A program made the position numbers and the translations under genes. Of a stretch of DNA of 64,000 nucleotides, positions 60,901 to 64,000 are shown in pieces. A model generated the notes under the pieces. The model was not told the DNA's origin. It made no database searches and worked only from the letters and a program-made list of their open reading frames with translations. This DNA is from Rebecca billardiae RCC1528 (Eukaryota > Haptophyta). Each line of letters starts with the position of its first letter. Within the stretch, counting starts at the first letter, position 1. The stretch is from positions 930,001-994,000 of the forward strand of contig OZ251246.1 of NCBI GenBank assembly GCA_965240325.2, read 5' to 3'.

Positions 60901-63900
60901 TTGAGCGGCGTGAGCAGCGAGTCCACCTCGTCCAACACCGTGACGCCCGTCTCGAGGATCTCGAGGATGCCCACGCACAGCTCCAGCTGCGACGCGGCGG
61001 CGTCGGCGTCGGCCGAGGCGTTGAGCGGCCGGCGGCGGCGCAGGCCGAGCAGGCGCGACAGCGAGCGGAAGCGGAAGCGCGCGAGCCGCGCCGACGCCGC
61101 CGTCGCTGCCGCGCTCGGCCCGCGGCCGTGCGAGGTCTCGTCGAGCACGTGCAGGCACTCGACGGCCTTGAGCAGCACGGACTTGAGCGAGGACGCGTCG
61201 GAGAGCACCACGCCGCACCGCTGCCGCGTGGCGCGCAGGCAGCGCAGCGTGTGCGCCGAGACGGGCCGCGCGCGCTCGACGGCGAGCGTGAAGACCGGCC
61301 GGTGCAGCGGGCCGACGAGCTTCTCGCGCAGCACCGCGCGCGAGAAGGTGACGAGGTGCGTCGGCATCGTCATCACGATCAGGCGGTGCGGCCGCGCGAG
61401 CAGCAGTGCGAGGGCGGGCCCGATCACGGTGGTCTTGCCCTGGCCCATGAGCAGCTGCTGGCAGAGCGAAGTGCCGGCCTCGACGTCGCGCACAAACGTG
61501 CGCAGCAGCGTCGACTGCACCTCGCGCAGCATCAGCGAGTGCGAGAACTCGAACGCCAGCAGCCGCGCGTCCACGCGCCGAGGCGCGCCGTCCGCGTCGG
61601 ACGCGGCGGCCGCGCCGCCGCCGCCGCCGCCGCCGGCCGGCGCGGCGGGCGCGGGCTGCGCCGCCGCGCCGGGCGGTGCGGGCGCGGGCGTGGCATAGTG
61701 GCGCCGCTCGCCCAGCGCCTCGGCGAGCGCTCGCGCCTTGAGCGCGGTCGCGTGCACCGCCGAGCGCAGCTCGGCCGCGCCCGCCCGGCCCGCGCGCAGC
61801 CCGTCCAGAGAGCGGAGCATCGCCAGCAGCTGCCGGCCGAGGCTGTCGCACCGCGCCGCCTGCGCCGCGCGCACGGCCGCCGCCTCTGCTGAGAGCGTGA
61901 GCGCGAGCACGTCGTCCGCCGCGGGCGCGCCGAGGAACGGGTTGAGCTCGGCGAGCAGCGCGCCGCCGCGCGGCGAGAGCGTCAGCCGGAGCAGCGTCTC
62001 GAAGGACAGCCCAAGCTCCGAGCCCGCCGCGCGCTGTAGAGCGTGCGCCGCCGCCGCGGCGGTCGTCGGCTCGTCGGCCGCGCCCGGCGCGGTGGGCAGT
62101 GCGGCGGCGAGCTGCGGCAGCGCGAGCACCGCCGCCTCGACGAAGCGCCGGTCCTTCTCCGCCAGCGCGCGCAGCGCGCGGCGCAGCCCCTCGATGTGCC
62201 GCGTCGCGCGCTGCAGCGGCGTCGCGTCCGCCGCGGCCGCGTACGCCGCGAGCTGCTCCTCCAGCAGATGCAGCATCTCAAGCCCGCCGCCGCCGTCGTG
62301 CGCTGCCGCGAAGCTGGCCAGGTCGTCGGAGAGGCGCGCGATCATGCCGCGGCCGACGCGCGTGCGCGCGAGCGGCTGCGCCGAGAGGTCGAACGGCAGG
62401 CGCGACGGCGTCGTGCCCGCCGGCTTGGCCGGCCGTCGGCCGACGTACGTGGCCAGCCCGATCGGCGCGAGCGGCAGCGTGGAGAAGGCGCGGGCGTCCG
62501 CCTCGGAGACCGCGAGCGTGGCGGCGTGGACGGAGCCCGACGCGATGGAGGAGGCGGGCTGCACCGCGCGCAGCGTGGCGAGCGGGGGCTCCGAGCCCGC
62601 CGTCGCCAGCTCGGCGGCGAGCGTCGTCGGCGCGAGCCAGCGCCGCTCGCGCGCCGAGAGCGGAGGCGGCGCGCCGTCGAGCAGGTCGGCAGCCGAGCCG
62701 CCGCCGCCGCCGGCCGCGCCGGCCGTGCCGCCGCCCACGCGCGCGAGCGCCGCGAGCGTCGCGGCGGAGACGCGCACCGAGTCCGGCGGCGAGTAGAGCG
62801 AGGGCACCTGCGGCCAGTGCAGCTGGCCCGACTTGGTCGAGAGCGCGCCGCGCACCTGGCGCGCGCGCGGCGCGTGCGCGCAGAGAGGGGCGGGCAGGCG
62901 CGGGCGCGCGCGCAGCGCGGTCGGCGGCGGCGTCGGCGTCGGCGTCGGCGGCGCGGCACGGCGTCGCGTGCGCGGTCGGCGCGCGCGGCGGCGGCGCGGC
63001 GGCCCACCTGCGCGAGCAGGTCCTTCACGATGTCCTGCCCCTTGAAGATGGTCGAGATCTTGAACTTGCGCGTGTCCTCGAACCTCGGCATGGTGGGCGC
63101 CACGTGCGGGTTGGCCGCCAGCACTCGCAGGATGGAGATGAGCGCGCCCTCCTTGTTGGTCTCGGCGGGCGGGAGCATGCGGAGGAGGGCGCAGCCCCAC
63201 GCGTACCCCGTGTCCGTCGGCAGCACGCGCAGCGCGAGCGAGCCCGTCATCAGCTCGTACAGGAAGAGGAAGCCCAGCGAGTCGCGCCCGCCGCCCAGCT
63301 CGAGCCCGTGAGCCAGCCAGCGGCGCAGCGCGCCCACCGCGGCGCTGCCCTCGAGCGAGTCGGGCTCGGGGCGGGTGTACGAGAGCGTGCCGAAGCCGGA
63401 GGCCCAGGAGGACTTCTCGGCGAGCAGGCAGGTGCGGTCGACCACCAGGTCGAACGCGCTCGAGACGCTCGCGCCCGCCTCGGGCTGCGCGGGCGGGCGC
63501 ACGCGCACGGCAAACGAGCGTGCGCCGTGCCCCGCCGCCGCGCCCGCCGTGAGCGCTCGCAGCAGCGCGAGTCGGTTGCCGATCTCGGTGGGGACGGAGG
63601 CGCCGGCGGCCTGCCGCGCGTACCGCTCGAGCAGCCGCGTCTCCTCCAGCGGCGACAGCCGGCACGCCGCCGAGAGCAGCGAGTGCTGCACCACGTACGG
63701 CTCGAGATCCAATCTCGTGTCCCACGGAAACGCCACGCCCGCCGCGCTGCCGCCCAGCCACTCGCCCAGCCGCAGCCGGACGGCGCGGAGGTCGGGCGGG
63801 CAGGTGGGCGTGGGCGCGAGCAGCCGGCAGAGGCGCGCGAAGAGCTGCGACGCGTCGGCGCCGTACGGCGTGTCGTCGCCGCACGCGGGCACCAGCTCCA

Positions 63901-64000
63901 CCGCGCGCGTGTACTCCGCGCGCAGCAGCCGCACGGTGAGCAAGTAGAGCGCCGCTGCGGCCGAGGGCGGGGTGAGCATCGCGCGCGACGGGTGGACGGA
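53879..64000 (-). CDS. 3' part of a giant DUF3638/DUF3645 P-loop protein with EF-hands and a Vps62-like C-terminal domain
   Basis: Ten exons by phase: >64000-63008, 62855-60645, 60462-59679, 59346-58832, 58586-57856, 57700-57338, 57031-56869, 56690-56490, 56245-55712 and 55540-53879. That is 2,719 codons in the window, and the 5' end is outside. The DUF3638-type P-loop region has LMGQGKTTVIGPALALLLA (61420-61460), VMTMPTHLV, LHVLDETSHG and TVLDEVDSLL. IPYVGKGVPS, FSGTPNDLLPLELGQ and DTGAIITGLSNLEVA follow. A Q/E-rich coil lies at ~57370-57490. PEYLRQSHNWYHPAW follows, then EF-hand-like loops (FDSRGRGQLSRAEL, FNKSRSGQLSCAEL, LDSSGDGVLGADDF). Long Gly runs lead to a C-terminal Vps62-like domain (VWRPIAPSAAYVALGFVATC). 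Relatives are several-thousand-residue eukaryotic proteins, annotated as putative deubiquitinase or helicase-like, and poorly understood. The intron between 55712 and 55540 starts GC. Confidence 0.85.
55541..55711 (-). other. GC-AG intron of the giant gene
   Basis: The exon ends CGCAAG and the intron begins GCGCGC and ends GGCAG. No in-phase GT donor is available, while this GC donor keeps phase 0 and joins PPTSRK to VWFVDVRAC. Confidence 0.6.
59446..59526. repeat. 13-bp tandem repeat in an intron of the giant gene
   Basis: CCATGGACGGCGG repeated about five to six times with slight decay, followed by (AC/GC)n tracts to 59676. Located in intron 59347-59678. Confidence 0.9.

Overview
This window reads as nuclear DNA of a very GC-rich, intron-bearing unicellular eukaryote, most likely a photosynthetic microalga. 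The evidence is multi-exon genes with conserved EMC3, RanBP1, Serinc, GnT-I, Ctr-copper and Rieske/PAO-type proteins, short CG-saturated introns, interstitial TTAGGG/TTTAGGG-like tracts, and a Ty1/copia retrotransposon. A haptophyte (pavlovophyte-like) alga is my best guess from the extreme GC content and the gene mix. That placement is inference, and other GC-rich algae (pelagophyte, prasinophyte) are not excluded.

Layout. 1-0.5 kb: 3' end of an unrecognised gene. 1.6-6.5 kb: a divergent pair, EMC3 (minus) and a hydroxyproline-O-arabinosyltransferase-like glycosyltransferase (plus). The latter carries an in-frame 102-bp tandem repeat across an exon end. 7.2-9.2 kb: a broken and an intact Sel1-repeat/MYND gene. 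9.3-10.5 kb: a foldback element with two ~397-bp arms. 10.8-17.1 kb: a second divergent pair, an NBD-only Hsp70-like protein and a two-domain AAA ATPase. 17.5-22.5 kb: a small orphan gene, a Serinc protein and GnT-I (MGAT1). 22.8-26.4 kb: a secreted or type I membrane metalloprotease with an ADAM-type zinc motif. 28.6-32.5 kb: RanBP1, an orphan possible zinc-finger gene and a Ctr copper transporter. 33-36 kb: a weak orphan gene, a small element with terminal inverted repeats, and a second foldback element of the same family as the first. 36.1-38.3 kb: a PAO/TIC55-family Rieske oxygenase. 40.6-42.3 kb: a four-exon secreted protein with RTX-like Gly/Asp repeats. 42.5-49.2 kb: a complete copia element with near-identical LTRs and a 5-bp target duplication. 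49.4-50.4 kb: another small TIR element with a long hairpin. 51.7-53.3 kb: a disordered Ser/Thr-Pro-rich protein. 53.9-64 kb: the 3' ten exons of a giant DUF3638/DUF3645 + EF-hand + Vps62-like gene that runs off the right edge.

Exon models were built by hand from reading-frame phase and protein-family continuity. For nine spliced genes I could place 30 introns. 29 begin GTG and one begins GC, and all end CAG. Sixteen begin GTGCGC, unlike the usual GTRAGT donor. Several genes belong to the secretory and endomembrane system (EMC3, HPAT-like, GnT-I, Serinc, metalloprotease, RTX-like), but I see no operon-like functional cluster. Linkage is mostly compact divergent pairs separated by islands of repeats.
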